Source of the DNA: an uncultured Flavobacterium sp. | Lineage (GTDB): Bacteria > Bacteroidota > Bacteroidia > Flavobacteriales > Flavobacteriaceae | NCBI RefSeq assembly: GCF_943913405.1 | Contig: NZ_CALTYA010000001.1 | Location: forward strand, 261,442 to 325,441 | Direction of reading: 5' to 3' | DNA: 64,000 bases | Part shown: positions 52,330-60,480 of the stretch, piece by piece | How the letters are laid out: each line of letters begins with the position of its first letter | Numbering within the stretch: the first letter of the stretch is position 1 | Position numbers and translations under genes: made by a program | Notes under the pieces: model-generated | What the model was told of the DNA's origin: nothing | Seen by the model: only the letters and a program-made list of their open reading frames with translations | Databases searched by the model: none

Positions 52330-53700
52330 ATGTATACATTAATAGCTATTGCCGGATTAGGGATTTTATGCCTTATAGCTGAAATTTTCAACGCAAGAAA
52401 AGCGATTGTTCCAGTAACAATTGTGGGCTTGCTTGCAATCTTAGGCTTGACTGCAACTGGATTAAATAACACGGCAGATACTTACAATAACATGATTGTA
52501 TTTGACAGTTTTGCAACTACTTTCTCTTGCCTGTTTATTCTTTTGACCGTATTTTTAATTGCTTTGACGCCAAGTTTTCATGCAAAGCAGTTTCACAAAA
52601 TATCTGATTTTATTTCTATAAAATTATTCCTTTTAACCGGAGCCGTTGCCATGGTAGCCTTTGGAAACCTTTCAATGTTTTTCTTAGGAATTGAAATTCT
52701 TTCTATTTCATTATATGTTTTGGCAGCCAGCAATCGCTTGAGCTTAAAAAGTAATGAAGCGGGAATGAAATATTTCTTGATGGGTGCTTTTGCTTCTGGA
52801 TTTATCTTATTCGGAATTGCCTTGATTTATGGCGCAGTCGGTTCATTTGACATGGTAACAATTCAAGAAGCCGGAACTTCAGCAGACGTTGAAGATTGGT
52901 TTTATATCGGTGCGATTTTATTAAGTATCGGAATGCTTTTCAAAATTGCAGCAGCTCCATTTCACTTTTGGGCGCCAGACGTTTATGAAGGTTCGCCTGC
53001 TTTGACAACTGCCTTGATGAGCACCTTGGCAAAAGTAGTTGCAATGGCCGCTTTCTTTAAATTGGTAAGCGCGATCAATGTAAATCTTCCTGATTCTTCA
53101 CAAACAGCATTGATGATTATTTCTATCTTGTCAATGACTATTGGAAACATCATGGCTTTGAGACAAACGAACGTGAAAAGAATGCTTGCATTTTCAGGTA
53201 TTTCCCATGCAGGTTTCATGCTGATGACACTTTTAGCAGTTTCTACTTCAGCTGGCGTTTTGCTTTATTATACTTCAGCTTACGCTTTAGCGGGAATTGC
53301 AGCATTTTCAGTAGTTTTATATGTAACAAAAGACAAAGACAACGAAGATATTTTCAACTTCAACGGATTAGGAAAAACAAGTCCGCTATTAGCAGCAATT
53401 TTAACCGGAGCTTTACTTTCAATGGCGGGAATTCCAGTATTTTCAGGATTTTTGGGGAAAGTATTTTTATTCGACAAAATGCTTAGCGCCGGGCATATCA
53501 TTTTGGTAATTGTAGCCGTAGTAAATTCAATCATAAGCGTTGGATACTATTTCAAATTGATTCTAGCAATGTACACAAAAGACGCTACAGAAAAAGCAAT
53601 GCCTGTTCCTTTTGTATATCATGCTGTGGCAACTGTAGCTATTTTATTGAACATCGCAATTGGACTTTATCCTTCTTTCATATTGGATTTATTAGTTTAA
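52330..53700 (+). CDS. nuoN: NADH-quinone oxidoreductase subunit N
   Basis: 456 residues, 13-14 membrane helices, antiporter-like. KIAAAPFHFWAPDVYEGSPALTTALMSTLAKVVAMAAFFKL (about 205-245) is the typical core. Last gene of the operon; a terminator follows. With nuoA-N complete, the cell has a full proton-translocating complex I. Confidence 0.95.
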   Translation: MYTLIAIAGLGILCLIAEIFNARKAIVPVTIVGLLAILGLTATGLNNTADTYNNMIVFDSFATTFSCLFILLTVFLIALTPSFHAKQFHKISDFISIKLFLLTGAVAMVAFGNLSMFFLGIEILSISLYVLAASNRLSLKSNEAGMKYFLMGAFASGFILFGIALIYGAVGSFDMVTIQEAGTSADVEDWFYIGAILLSIGMLFKIAAAPFHFWAPDVYEGSPALTTALMSTLAKVVAMAAFFKLVSAINVNLPDSSQTALMIISILSMTIGNIMALRQTNVKRMLAFSGISHAGFMLMTLLAVSTSAGVLLYYTSAYALAGIAAFSVVLYVTKDKDNEDIFNFNGLGKTSPLLAAILTGALLSMAGIPVFSGFLGKVFLFDKMLSAGHIILVIVAVVNSIISVGYYFKLILAMYTKDATEKAMPVPFVYHAVATVAILLNIAIGLYPSFILDLLV

Positions 53701-53715
53701 TAATTTACTCATAAT

Positions 53716-53746
53716 AAAAAAGGCTGTCAAATCTGACAGCCTTTTT
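53716..53746. terminator. Bidirectional terminator after the nuo operon
   Basis: Stem AAAAAGGCTGTCA with TGACAGCCTTTTT around aatc, between nuoN (53700) and the convergent SDR gene (53765). Confidence 0.92.
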
Positions 53747-53764
53747 TATTAAAATCTATTTAAC

Positions 53765-54517
53765 TTAAATTGCAGTATAACCGCCATCAGCAATAATATA
53801 GCTTCCGGTTGTGAAAGAAGATTTATCAGAACTTAAGAATAAAACAAGTTCCGCAATTTCCTCTGCAGTTCCTAAACGGTTCATTGGAGCTTTAGCAGCA
53901 ACTGCATCCATTGCACTTTTATCCATATTATTTTTCAATAAAGCAGTTTCTATATAACCTGGACCAACAGCATTGCAGCGAATATTCTTTTGAGCATATT
54001 CTACAGCTATATTTTTACTTAAACCAACAACACCATGTTTGGTCGCAGTATATGCCGGACTATTTGGCGCAGCAACCGTCCCATGGATTGAAGCGATATT
54101 TACGATGCTTCCTCCACCATTTTTCAACATTTGTTCCAATTGGTAACGGCACGCATAAAAAACACCGCTTAAATTTAAAGCGATAACCTTGTCCCAGTCT
54201 TCTGGCTCATATTCGCCTGTCGGTTTTGCAGGTCCGCCCATTCCTGCGTTATTGCAAGAAATGTCTAATCGCCCATATTTTGCTACCGTTTCTTCTACAA
54301 GCCTTTTGTTATCAGAAGCGCTTGAAGAATCTCCTTTTATGAAAAATGCTTCTCCTCCACTTTGCTCTATTGCTTTAACGGTTTCTTCTCCGTGTTCGAC
54401 ATTGACATCTGAAATTACTACTTTTGCTCCTTCGCGAGCATATGCTTCTGCAACGGCGCGACCGATTCCTGAACCGGCACCAGAGACAAAAGCTACTTTG
54501 TTTTCTAAAAGTGACAT
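53765..54517 (-). CDS. Short-chain dehydrogenase/reductase (classical SDR)
   Basis: 250 residues. NAD(P)-binding motif GAGSGIGRAVAEAYAREGAKVV (about 11-32), NNAGMGGPAKP (about 89), catalytic YTATK (about 156) with the usual Ser before it (IHGTVAAPNSP). Asp at the end of the second strand (VVISDVN) suggests NAD(H) preference. The substrate is unknown; many such genes are named glucose 1-dehydrogenase without proof. Single gene convergent with nuoN. Confidence 0.88.
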   Translation of the reverse strand: MSLLENKVAFVSGAGSGIGRAVAEAYAREGAKVVISDVNVEHGEETVKAIEQSGGEAFFIKGDSSSASDNKRLVEETVAKYGRLDISCNNAGMGGPAKPTGEYEPEDWDKVIALNLSGVFYACRYQLEQMLKNGGGSIVNIASIHGTVAAPNSPAYTATKHGVVGLSKNIAVEYAQKNIRCNAVGPGYIETALLKNNMDKSAMDAVAAKAPMNRLGTAEEIAELVLFLSSDKSSFTTGSYIIADGGYTAI

Positions 54518-54662
54518 TTTCTTGTATTTAAAATTTGTATTATAAATTTACGAAGAAATGAAACTTTGATAAAGCCAAAATTCTACTTTACAATAAGATT
54601 AACAGCCAATTTATGTTAACCGAACTGCTCACAATTAACATCTGTTTTTAGACTGAATATCT

Positions 54663-54670
54663 TAATTTTG
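54663..54670 (+). promoter_or_regulatory. Promoter box of the interrupted umuC
   Basis: TAATTTTG matches TAnnTTTG, 5 bases before the ATG at 54675. The very short distance suggests a leaderless or nearly leaderless message. Confidence 0.45.
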
Positions 54671-54674
54671 CAAT

Positions 54675-54830
54675 ATGTATGCTTTAGTTGATTGCAATAA
54701 TTTTTACGCGTCTTGCGAACGGGTTTTCCAGCCACAATATAATGGAAAGCCTGTAGTCGTGTTGTCTAATAATGACGGATGCATAATTTCCTTATGTAAA
54801 GCTTTACATAAAGCCACTTATGCAAAGTAA
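54675..54830 (+). pseudogene. umuC: umuC (Y-family DNA polymerase) truncated by an integrated element
   Basis: 51 codons starting MYALVDCNNFYASCERVFQP, then QYNGKPVVVLSNNDGCIIS, the conserved N-terminus of UmuC/DNA polymerase V with the catalytic Asp6 and the VLSNNDGC segment. After about residue 39 the expected continuation (R-S-x-E-A-K) is replaced by LCKALHKATYAK and a stop. The break coincides with a palindrome at 54792, so an insertion is the simplest reason, not decay. The rest of umuC is not in the window; it would lie beyond 64000 if one element separates the halves. No umuD is seen upstream; the neighbour there is the SDR gene. Confidence 0.85.
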
Positions 54831-54900
54831 ATTATTATGTTAAGTGTCTTTATAAATTTACCGGTTTGCTAAGCTTGGCAAAGAATTTACTTTGCATAAA
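54792..54900 (+). repeat. Cluster of inverted 10-mers at the left end of the element
   Basis: A perfect 20-base palindrome TTATGTAAAGCTTTACATAA is at 54792-54811. The 16-base word TTATGCAAAGTAAATT (54818-54833) is matched exactly in reverse complement at 54885-54900. All four copies share TTATGYAAAG. A smaller inverted pair TTTGC/GCAAA lies inside (54866-54883). Such clustered, alternately oriented sites are what recombinase arm-binding or end-recognition sequences look like. They begin exactly where umuC similarity ends. Confidence 0.7.
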
Positions 54901-55203
54901 AAAAGCTTCTGCGCGTAAGACAAACTTTACTATATTAAATCAATTTATATAATCTTTATTTGCCTGATGCTTGTACTTATCAGCATCTGTGACTTAAAGC
55001 TTCTTAATATTTAGATGTAGTTTTATACAATCCATTCTCGCTTTAATTCCTAATAATTTACAATTATTTTTTGTTACTTTTGAATGTAACTGGTTTATAG
55101 ATTTTGTCAAACATATGGGCATTATAAGGTTTCATAAGTATGATTTTTTTTAGCACTATAAACTGGTTATGAGCTATTTTAAAACGTACCTTAAAAATCA
55201 AAA
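54901..55203. other. AT-rich stretch before the KAP gene, no gene seen
   Basis: About 300 bases without a plausible frame on either strand. A candidate promoter for the KAP gene is not clear. It directly follows the inverted-repeat cluster. Confidence 0.4.
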
Positions 55204-57339
55204 ATGAATCAAAATTTCTCATCCGATAAACCTGTTGAAAATGAAAGTCAAGATAGATTTCAACGCTATAATTTTTCAAAAAGAATTGCAGAAACAATTA
55301 AAAAACGTGATAATTCTGACGGAATTGTAATTGGTATTTACGGTGCTTGGGGAGAAGGAAAAACATCTGTTCAAAATTTCATAGAAAAAGAACTAACGAC
55401 AGATGAAAATATTTTAATAATTAAATTAAATCCTTGGAGGTATAATGATGAAGATACTTTAATTAAAAATTTTTTAAAGAAAATAGCTGATCTATTGGGG
55501 AAAGAATTAGAAAAGCGAAAAAACAAATTAGGAAATTTCATTGAAAAATATGGTGCTGTAGGGGGTATTATAGGCGTCGATTTCACACAAATCGGACAAT
55601 CATTGTCTGAAATTGATTTAGAAGATTGGAAAAATAAGATTGATGATTTTTTAAAAGAAAGCACTAGTAAACTTGTAGTTTTTGTCGATGATATTGATAG
55701 ATTAGATAAACAGGAAATCTATTCATTATTCAGATTAGTTAAATTAACAGGTGACTTTTCAAATACAACTTATATACTTTCATTTGATGAAATGATGGTT
55801 GCATCAGCAATTGGTGAGAGATATGGTGCAGGTAATGAATTGTCTGGTCAAAATTTTCTAGAAAAAATAATTCAAGTACCACTTAAAATTCCACAAGCAC
55901 AAATTACTGCATTAAAAACTTATTGTTTTGAACTAGTTGACAAAGCTATTGATGAAAGTGAAATTAAATTAAGCCAAAGTGAAGAACAGAGGTTTGTCTA
56001 TCAATTTTCAGGAAGTATTTTATTGCGTCTAAAAACTCCGAGATTAGCAGTTAGATATGGAAACTCCCTATCTTTTGCTTTGCCATTATTAAAGGGTGAA
56101 GTAAATCATATCGATTTAATGTTAATTGAAGCACTAAAAATATTCTACCCTAGACATTATGAATTTGTAAAGTCAAATCCACATTATTTTATTACATCAT
56201 ACTCAACACATAACACTTCTGGACTTGAACAAAATGTAAAAGACAAAAAGGATGAACTTACTCAACATTTAGAAACACTAGCTTCAGATTTATCAAAAAA
56301 AGAAAAATCCTCAGTGTTTTCATTACTTACATTCCTATTTCCAAGATTAAATGAAGCATTTCATAATACATTTCAACACGAAGGCGAAAAGACTTGGTTC
56401 AAAGAAAAAAGAATCGTTTCGACAGACTATTTTAAAAGATATTTTTCATACACAGTAATTGATGGAGAACTTTCTGATGTAGTATTTGAAGATTTTGTAA
56501 ACACAATAAAGGATTTAGAAATTGAAAATATTGTTGACAAATTAAATAGCATTTTAACAGAAACTAAAGCTGAAACTTTTATTTTTAAATTAAGGTCATA
56601 TGAAGAAGATTTAGACTGGATAACTTCAAAAAAATTATCAATAGCACTTAGCATAAAAAGCGAAGTCTTTCCAACTAATGATTCTTTTTTTAGTTTTGGA
56701 TATGGTGATGCAAAATCACAAGCCTCTATTTTTATTTATCAACTATTAAAAAAGCACACCATAATTGAAGAAACCTTTGAATTTGCAAAATCACTTATGA
56801 TAAATCCTGTTCCAATCGAATTTTCATTTTTAATAAATAAATGGTTTCGAAGTGGTAGAACAGAAACAGAAAATATATTTTCAGGAGAACAGAATTATGA
56901 AATCGCAAGAATCTTAAGAAAACGTGCAGTAAGCGAGGTGGGAGAATATACAATTTTTGAGAAATACCCGAGACATATTGCCTTTCTGCTTTCAACTTGG
57001 TTGGAATTTGAAGAAATAGAATACAAGGAATATATAGATCAAATCTTTAAAAATCAGCCAAATAAGATCAAAGAATTACTTATGACTTTTACTCCATCAG
57101 TAAGCAGTACTGGTAACCCAGAAATTCATAAATCGAATTTTACTAAAGAACAATATGATTATCTTAAAACATTAATAAATAAAGAACTAATTCACGAGAA
57201 AATCAGAGAAGTCTATGGTGAAGAAGTTGATAAAAAAGGAGTTGAATATTTTGAGTTTGAAAATAAACAAACTGATATTAATATTATGAGGCAATTTGAG
57301 GATTGGTTTGAAAGGGATGTTGAAAATTCTGAAAAATAG
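55204..57339 (+). CDS. KAP-family P-loop NTPase
   Basis: 711 residues. Walker A GAWGEGKT at 47-54, KLNPW at 74-78 (the NPW signature of KAP NTPases), Walker B LVVFVDDID at 157-165, and LSFDEMM near 197-203. Unlike many KAP proteins it has no clear pair of membrane helices inserted between the motifs, so it is probably soluble. The C-terminal half (about 350-711) is helical and unassigned. KAP NTPases are known from phage exclusion (PifA) and mobile/defence contexts, so an anti-phage role is plausible here, as first cargo gene of the element, but is an inference. It is AT-rich compared with the chromosome around it. Confidence 0.85.
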   Translation: MNQNFSSDKPVENESQDRFQRYNFSKRIAETIKKRDNSDGIVIGIYGAWGEGKTSVQNFIEKELTTDENILIIKLNPWRYNDEDTLIKNFLKKIADLLGKELEKRKNKLGNFIEKYGAVGGIIGVDFTQIGQSLSEIDLEDWKNKIDDFLKESTSKLVVFVDDIDRLDKQEIYSLFRLVKLTGDFSNTTYILSFDEMMVASAIGERYGAGNELSGQNFLEKIIQVPLKIPQAQITALKTYCFELVDKAIDESEIKLSQSEEQRFVYQFSGSILLRLKTPRLAVRYGNSLSFALPLLKGEVNHIDLMLIEALKIFYPRHYEFVKSNPHYFITSYSTHNTSGLEQNVKDKKDELTQHLETLASDLSKKEKSSVFSLLTFLFPRLNEAFHNTFQHEGEKTWFKEKRIVSTDYFKRYFSYTVIDGELSDVVFEDFVNTIKDLEIENIVDKLNSILTETKAETFIFKLRSYEEDLDWITSKKLSIALSIKSEVFPTNDSFFSFGYGDAKSQASIFIYQLLKKHTIIEETFEFAKSLMINPVPIEFSFLINKWFRSGRTETENIFSGEQNYEIARILRKRAVSEVGEYTIFEKYPRHIAFLLSTWLEFEEIEYKEYIDQIFKNQPNKIKELLMTFTPSVSSTGNPEIHKSNFTKEQYDYLKTLINKELIHEKIREVYGEEVDKKGVEYFEFENKQTDINIMRQFEDWFERDVENSEK

Positions 57340-57750
57340 ATCTATATATATTAATGAATACAGTTTACAACAGCGGTTTTGATAAAATGGGAATTTAGAA
57401 ATAATTTAATGTTTGTTTTAAGACAATTACTTTCAGTAAACCAAAAGTTTAAGACCTATCATATCCTAAACTTCTTAAAGATGGAAGCGTAGTGCTCAAT
57501 CTAACTAGTTACAATTATAAAATGTCAAAATAATATATGCAAAGTTTGCGTAAATGAATTTCACCTAAAAGAAATAATTGATAATCAAAGTTTTGGCAGC
57601 TGTCGCCAGCTGGGAATAAATTGTCCAAGTCTGTGAGTAGTTATTTAAATCTGACACTGAGCAAATATCGGAAATAAAAATCACGGGCAAATTAATGGTA
57701 TATGCAATTTCAAATTAAAAATAGTAGATTTGGAGCGATAATAGGTTTAT
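57340..57750. other. 411-bp stretch without an intact gene
   Basis: No good frame. A short open piece at about 57464-57532 reads YPKLLKDGSVVLNLTSYNYK and stops, possibly a gene remnant; it is too short to name. The segment around 57590-57620 (tttggcagctgtcgccagctggg) has small inverted words only. Confidence 0.4.
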
Positions 57751-58356
57751 ATGAATTTGATAAATAATGTGTACGATCTTGATGGCGTCACTGGAGAGGA
57801 AATTGGCGTCAAAGGAGCCTATGGATATTGGTTCGAGAGTACGGGAAAAAGAGTTGTAGAGAAACTGATAGCCTATACGCCTGCAGGAAAAGAACTCGTT
57901 TTCGGCCAGCAAACTGATTGCTTTGATTTTGGTTTTGGAGATATAGACCAAAATAGCGGAGAAATCGAGGACAAGGTGTCCTCAAATAACGGTGATGCGC
58001 GCAAGGTATTGGAAACCGTTTTAAGTACAATACCAGATTTTTTCAGTAGAGAACCGGCCGCTATAGTAAAGGTTGGGGGAAGTGATAGCCAAACCGAATT
58101 TACGGAAAATTGCATGAAAGAATGCAGGACAAAAAAATGTCTCGAAACCAAGGAGTGCAGAAAAAAAGACAGGAGAATTAATATCTACAGAAGTTTTGTA
58201 AATGACAACTATGATCGCCTGATAGAAGAATACGAATTTTTTGGCTCTGTTGCCTTAGACGAAGATGACAACAAGTATCTCATTGAACCCTACGAAGTTA
58301 ATAAATTCTATAAAATTGTTCTAGTGAGAAAAAAATTAATTAAATTTGAAGCATGA
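57751..58356 (+). CDS. DUF6934-like protein
   Basis: 201 residues. The segment DCFDFGFGDIDQNSGEIEDKVSSNNGDARKVLETVLSTIPDFFSREPAAIVKVGGSDSQTEF (about residues 57-117) matches what I know of DUF6934 proteins (F-G-F-G-D ... N-N-G-D ... K-V-L-x-T-V). An unusual Cys-rich patch CMKECRTKKCLETKECRKKDRR follows (about 119-140), which might bind metal. Function unknown; such genes are common in Bacteroidetes accessory DNA. It overlaps the next gene by ATGA, so they form one unit. Confidence 0.6.
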   Translation: MNLINNVYDLDGVTGEEIGVKGAYGYWFESTGKRVVEKLIAYTPAGKELVFGQQTDCFDFGFGDIDQNSGEIEDKVSSNNGDARKVLETVLSTIPDFFSREPAAIVKVGGSDSQTEFTENCMKECRTKKCLETKECRKKDRRINIYRSFVNDNYDRLIEEYEFFGSVALDEDDNKYLIEPYEVNKFYKIVLVRKKLIKFEA

Positions 58357-58847
58357 AAGATAATAAAAGGACAAAATCTTGGATTTTAAAGGGTGGAAAT
58401 TCCGCTGTAAAAGATGCGAAAAGTTTACTTCCTCTTTCAAATTCACCATCAAGACCGGTTTCTATGCCTGCTTTAATCAAGCATGCTGAAATTGGTAAAA
58501 ACTTTCTGGTACATGCATCAGGCACTTTAGCAACAGAGGTCCGTGGATTCTGGTTGGCTAACCACAATCCGGCTGCTCATCCTAAGAACAATAGGGAACA
58601 AGCTCTTTTAAAGAGAATGGGCGGATCTTTGCCTTCCGCTAGAGTCAAAGTCGAATACGGCGGAGCCATTGCAGTAGCAGGAGTATCGCCAGACATGTGC
58701 CAAATAATTTCTGAGAAAATAGATGAGTATTTGTTGAAATCTAAAAATGAAAGATTTCGAAAATCTATTGCTTCCCTTAAAAAACCGGTGTTTGAGGAAC
58801 AGACAGAAAAAGCAAAAGATTTTTTTAGAAAAGCAGTATACAGATAA
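58353..58847 (+). CDS. Unknown protein coupled to the DUF6934-like gene
   Basis: 164 residues, basic, no signal peptide. Contains GFWLANHNPAAHPKNNREQALLKRMGGSLP (about 69-98) and ARVKVEYGGAIAVAGVSPDMCQIISEKIDEYLLKS (about 101-135), not resembling any family I know. Start overlaps the upstream stop by ATGA (start 58353, stop 58356), which indicates translational coupling, as in toxin-antitoxin or other two-component modules. Followed by a small terminator. Confidence 0.5.
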   Translation: MKDNKRTKSWILKGGNSAVKDAKSLLPLSNSPSRPVSMPALIKHAEIGKNFLVHASGTLATEVRGFWLANHNPAAHPKNNREQALLKRMGGSLPSARVKVEYGGAIAVAGVSPDMCQIISEKIDEYLLKSKNERFRKSIASLKKPVFEEQTEKAKDFFRKAVYR

Positions 58848-58873
58848 AAAAAGAGCCGGAAGGCTTTTTTTTG
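58846..58873 (+). terminator. Terminator after the DUF6934-like module
   Basis: Stem AGCC/GGCT with loop ggaa, preceded by A-run and followed by TTTTTTTT. Confidence 0.7.
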
Positions 58874-58880
58874 TTTTAGG

Positions 58881-59136
58881 TCAATCTTCCTTTTTTACAT
58901 TATCGACATTCAGATCATAATACTGCGGATTTCGTTTGATTTCGACAAGCATAGCAGAATCCTTAGCTATGTTTTTTTTTGGACGAGTTTGAAATGTTCG
59001 CTTATAGAATCCTGAGCTTTCATGTTCTGCTCTTTCTCAGCTATCTTAACTTCAACATCTGTTAGTTTGGAATTAAGCTCACGAATGTGGCGGAAAAGCC
59101 CGGCCCCGATAAGTATAAAAATAGAGTCAGCTTTTA
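58881..59136 (-). pseudogene. Remnant of a membrane-anchored coiled-coil protein, frameshifted
   Basis: Reading leftward, a membrane segment IFILIGAGLFRHI is followed by a coiled coil RELNSKLTDVEVKIAEKEQN and then ...HFKLVQKKT, where the frame stops after a run of nine A (58972-58980). Adding one A would continue it with NIAKDSAMLVEIKRNPQYYD to a stop at 58881-58883. So it is a homopolymer frameshift or a sequencing error. Its 5' part is replaced near 59136 by an unrelated piece. Confidence 0.45.
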
Positions 59137-59280
59137 TTATGTTCTGGAGAAATTGAAGATTATCTTGACATGGGATTACAACCACATGAAAATTGTGAAA
59201 ACGAAATTGCACCTTTTATACAAGCCTTTATTGATTCAAAAGTTGTAGCAATCCATCCAGAACTCAAAGAGTATCTCTAA
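59137..59280 (+). pseudogene. 3' remnant of an unknown gene
   Basis: An open frame of 47 codons, LCSGEIEDYLDMGLQPHENC..., ends HPELKEYL-stop and has no start of its own; an in-frame stop lies upstream at 59122-59124. The composition and codon use look like real coding, so it is probably the C-terminal end of a gene cut by rearrangement. The family is not recognised. Confidence 0.4.
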
Positions 59281-59471
59281 AAAATAATAGTAACGGAATG
59301 ACAATAGATTAGCGCAATTAATAACAGTCTATCAGCAAAATTGCCCGGTTTATTAAACCAGAACATTTTCATTCCATAAAGAAAGTTTTATATTGGCAGA
59401 AAATTTAGCCCGAATTTTGGCAAAGTCGCCTATTCATGGCAGGCTAAAAGTAAACCTTTAATAAGTAGAAA

Positions 59472-60356
59472 ATGTTGACATATAACGAAATCAAAGATTT
59501 AAGGAATAAAATAACAAATGGTGAAATTCTATTAGAACTTGCAAAGGCTCAATTTTGGAGTAACTTGAAAGAAGGACAAAAATCTTGGAATACAAAAGAC
59601 TGGAAAGAAAGAAGAATCAAATTTCTTAAAGAAAAATGTGAAATATGCTCTGGTACTGAGATATTGACGATTCAGCATCTTTCCCACCCCAGAAAATACT
59701 CGGAACATCTCAGAGAAATAACAAGGAAATATACAATAGATCAAATAAACATGAATCCAGAAATAAATAAATCTGAGTTTAATGACTACATACTAAAAAA
59801 TCATGATTATGTTCCTGTTATGTTGTGTCCAAATTGTATGAGCAAAAATCCAAGCGAAAGGGTAAGAAAAATTCCAAAATATCGTTGTTCTGATTGTAAG
59901 CACGAATTTGATGAAGCGATTTATAAATCTTTGAATGAGCTTATCTCCATTTTTTATATAAATAAAGATGCTTATGAAGTTGTAGATAAATGTTTCGTAT
60001 CAAAGGACAAATGGAGAAATAAAAACAATTTGTCAAGTATCAAATATTGGATGCAAAGAGAGCGTGCAAAAAATAAAGATTCTGAAACAATCGAGACAGA
60101 GGCGTTTTTACTTCATCTAGATGATTGCATTAAATATCTGTCGTTTGAAGACGCAATAACTGCTTGTAAAAAATGTGCATATAATTTTGATATAGAAAAA
60201 ATGGAGTTATGTCCTAAATGTAAAAAGCACTACAAAGGACTAGATTACCCTACCTGTATAGAGTGTTTGCCAGAAGACAAGCGAAGAGCTGCCTTAGAAA
60301 GCATTCAATTCGTCAAAGAATGGCATGAAATGCATAAAAGACTTGGAATAGAATAA
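59472..60356 (+). CDS. Zinc-ribbon, HNH-like protein of unknown function
   Basis: 294 residues. It begins with W-x(n)-KDWKERRIKFLKEKCEICSGTEILTIQHLSHP (about residues 36-72), the order W-R-L-C-x-x-C-L-x-x-H of HNH endonucleases, though the second His of the HH pair is QHLSH. Then five more C-x-x-C pairs: CPNC (about 120), CSDC (about 139), CKKC (about 236), CPKC (about 252) and CIEC (about 265). So several zinc ribbons. A nuclease or nucleic-acid binding role is likely but unproven. It lies between the remnants and the recombinases. Confidence 0.5.
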   Translation: MLTYNEIKDLRNKITNGEILLELAKAQFWSNLKEGQKSWNTKDWKERRIKFLKEKCEICSGTEILTIQHLSHPRKYSEHLREITRKYTIDQINMNPEINKSEFNDYILKNHDYVPVMLCPNCMSKNPSERVRKIPKYRCSDCKHEFDEAIYKSLNELISIFYINKDAYEVVDKCFVSKDKWRNKNNLSSIKYWMQRERAKNKDSETIETEAFLLHLDDCIKYLSFEDAITACKKCAYNFDIEKMELCPKCKKHYKGLDYPTCIECLPEDKRRAALESIQFVKEWHEMHKRLGIE

Positions 60357-60480
60357 AAAACTGCTGCTAACAGCTGTTTAACAAGATTGCAGATTTTGTG
60401 ACTTTCCCATAACCTTATAATCTTTGGATCTTAGAAAATCACACTAGGACGATGTAGCAAGTATATTTAATAAGCAATAT

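Noticed and set aside
57464..57532. Short open piece YPKLLKDGSVVLNL...
   Set aside because: Only about 23 codons, without start; too little to call a gene or name a family.
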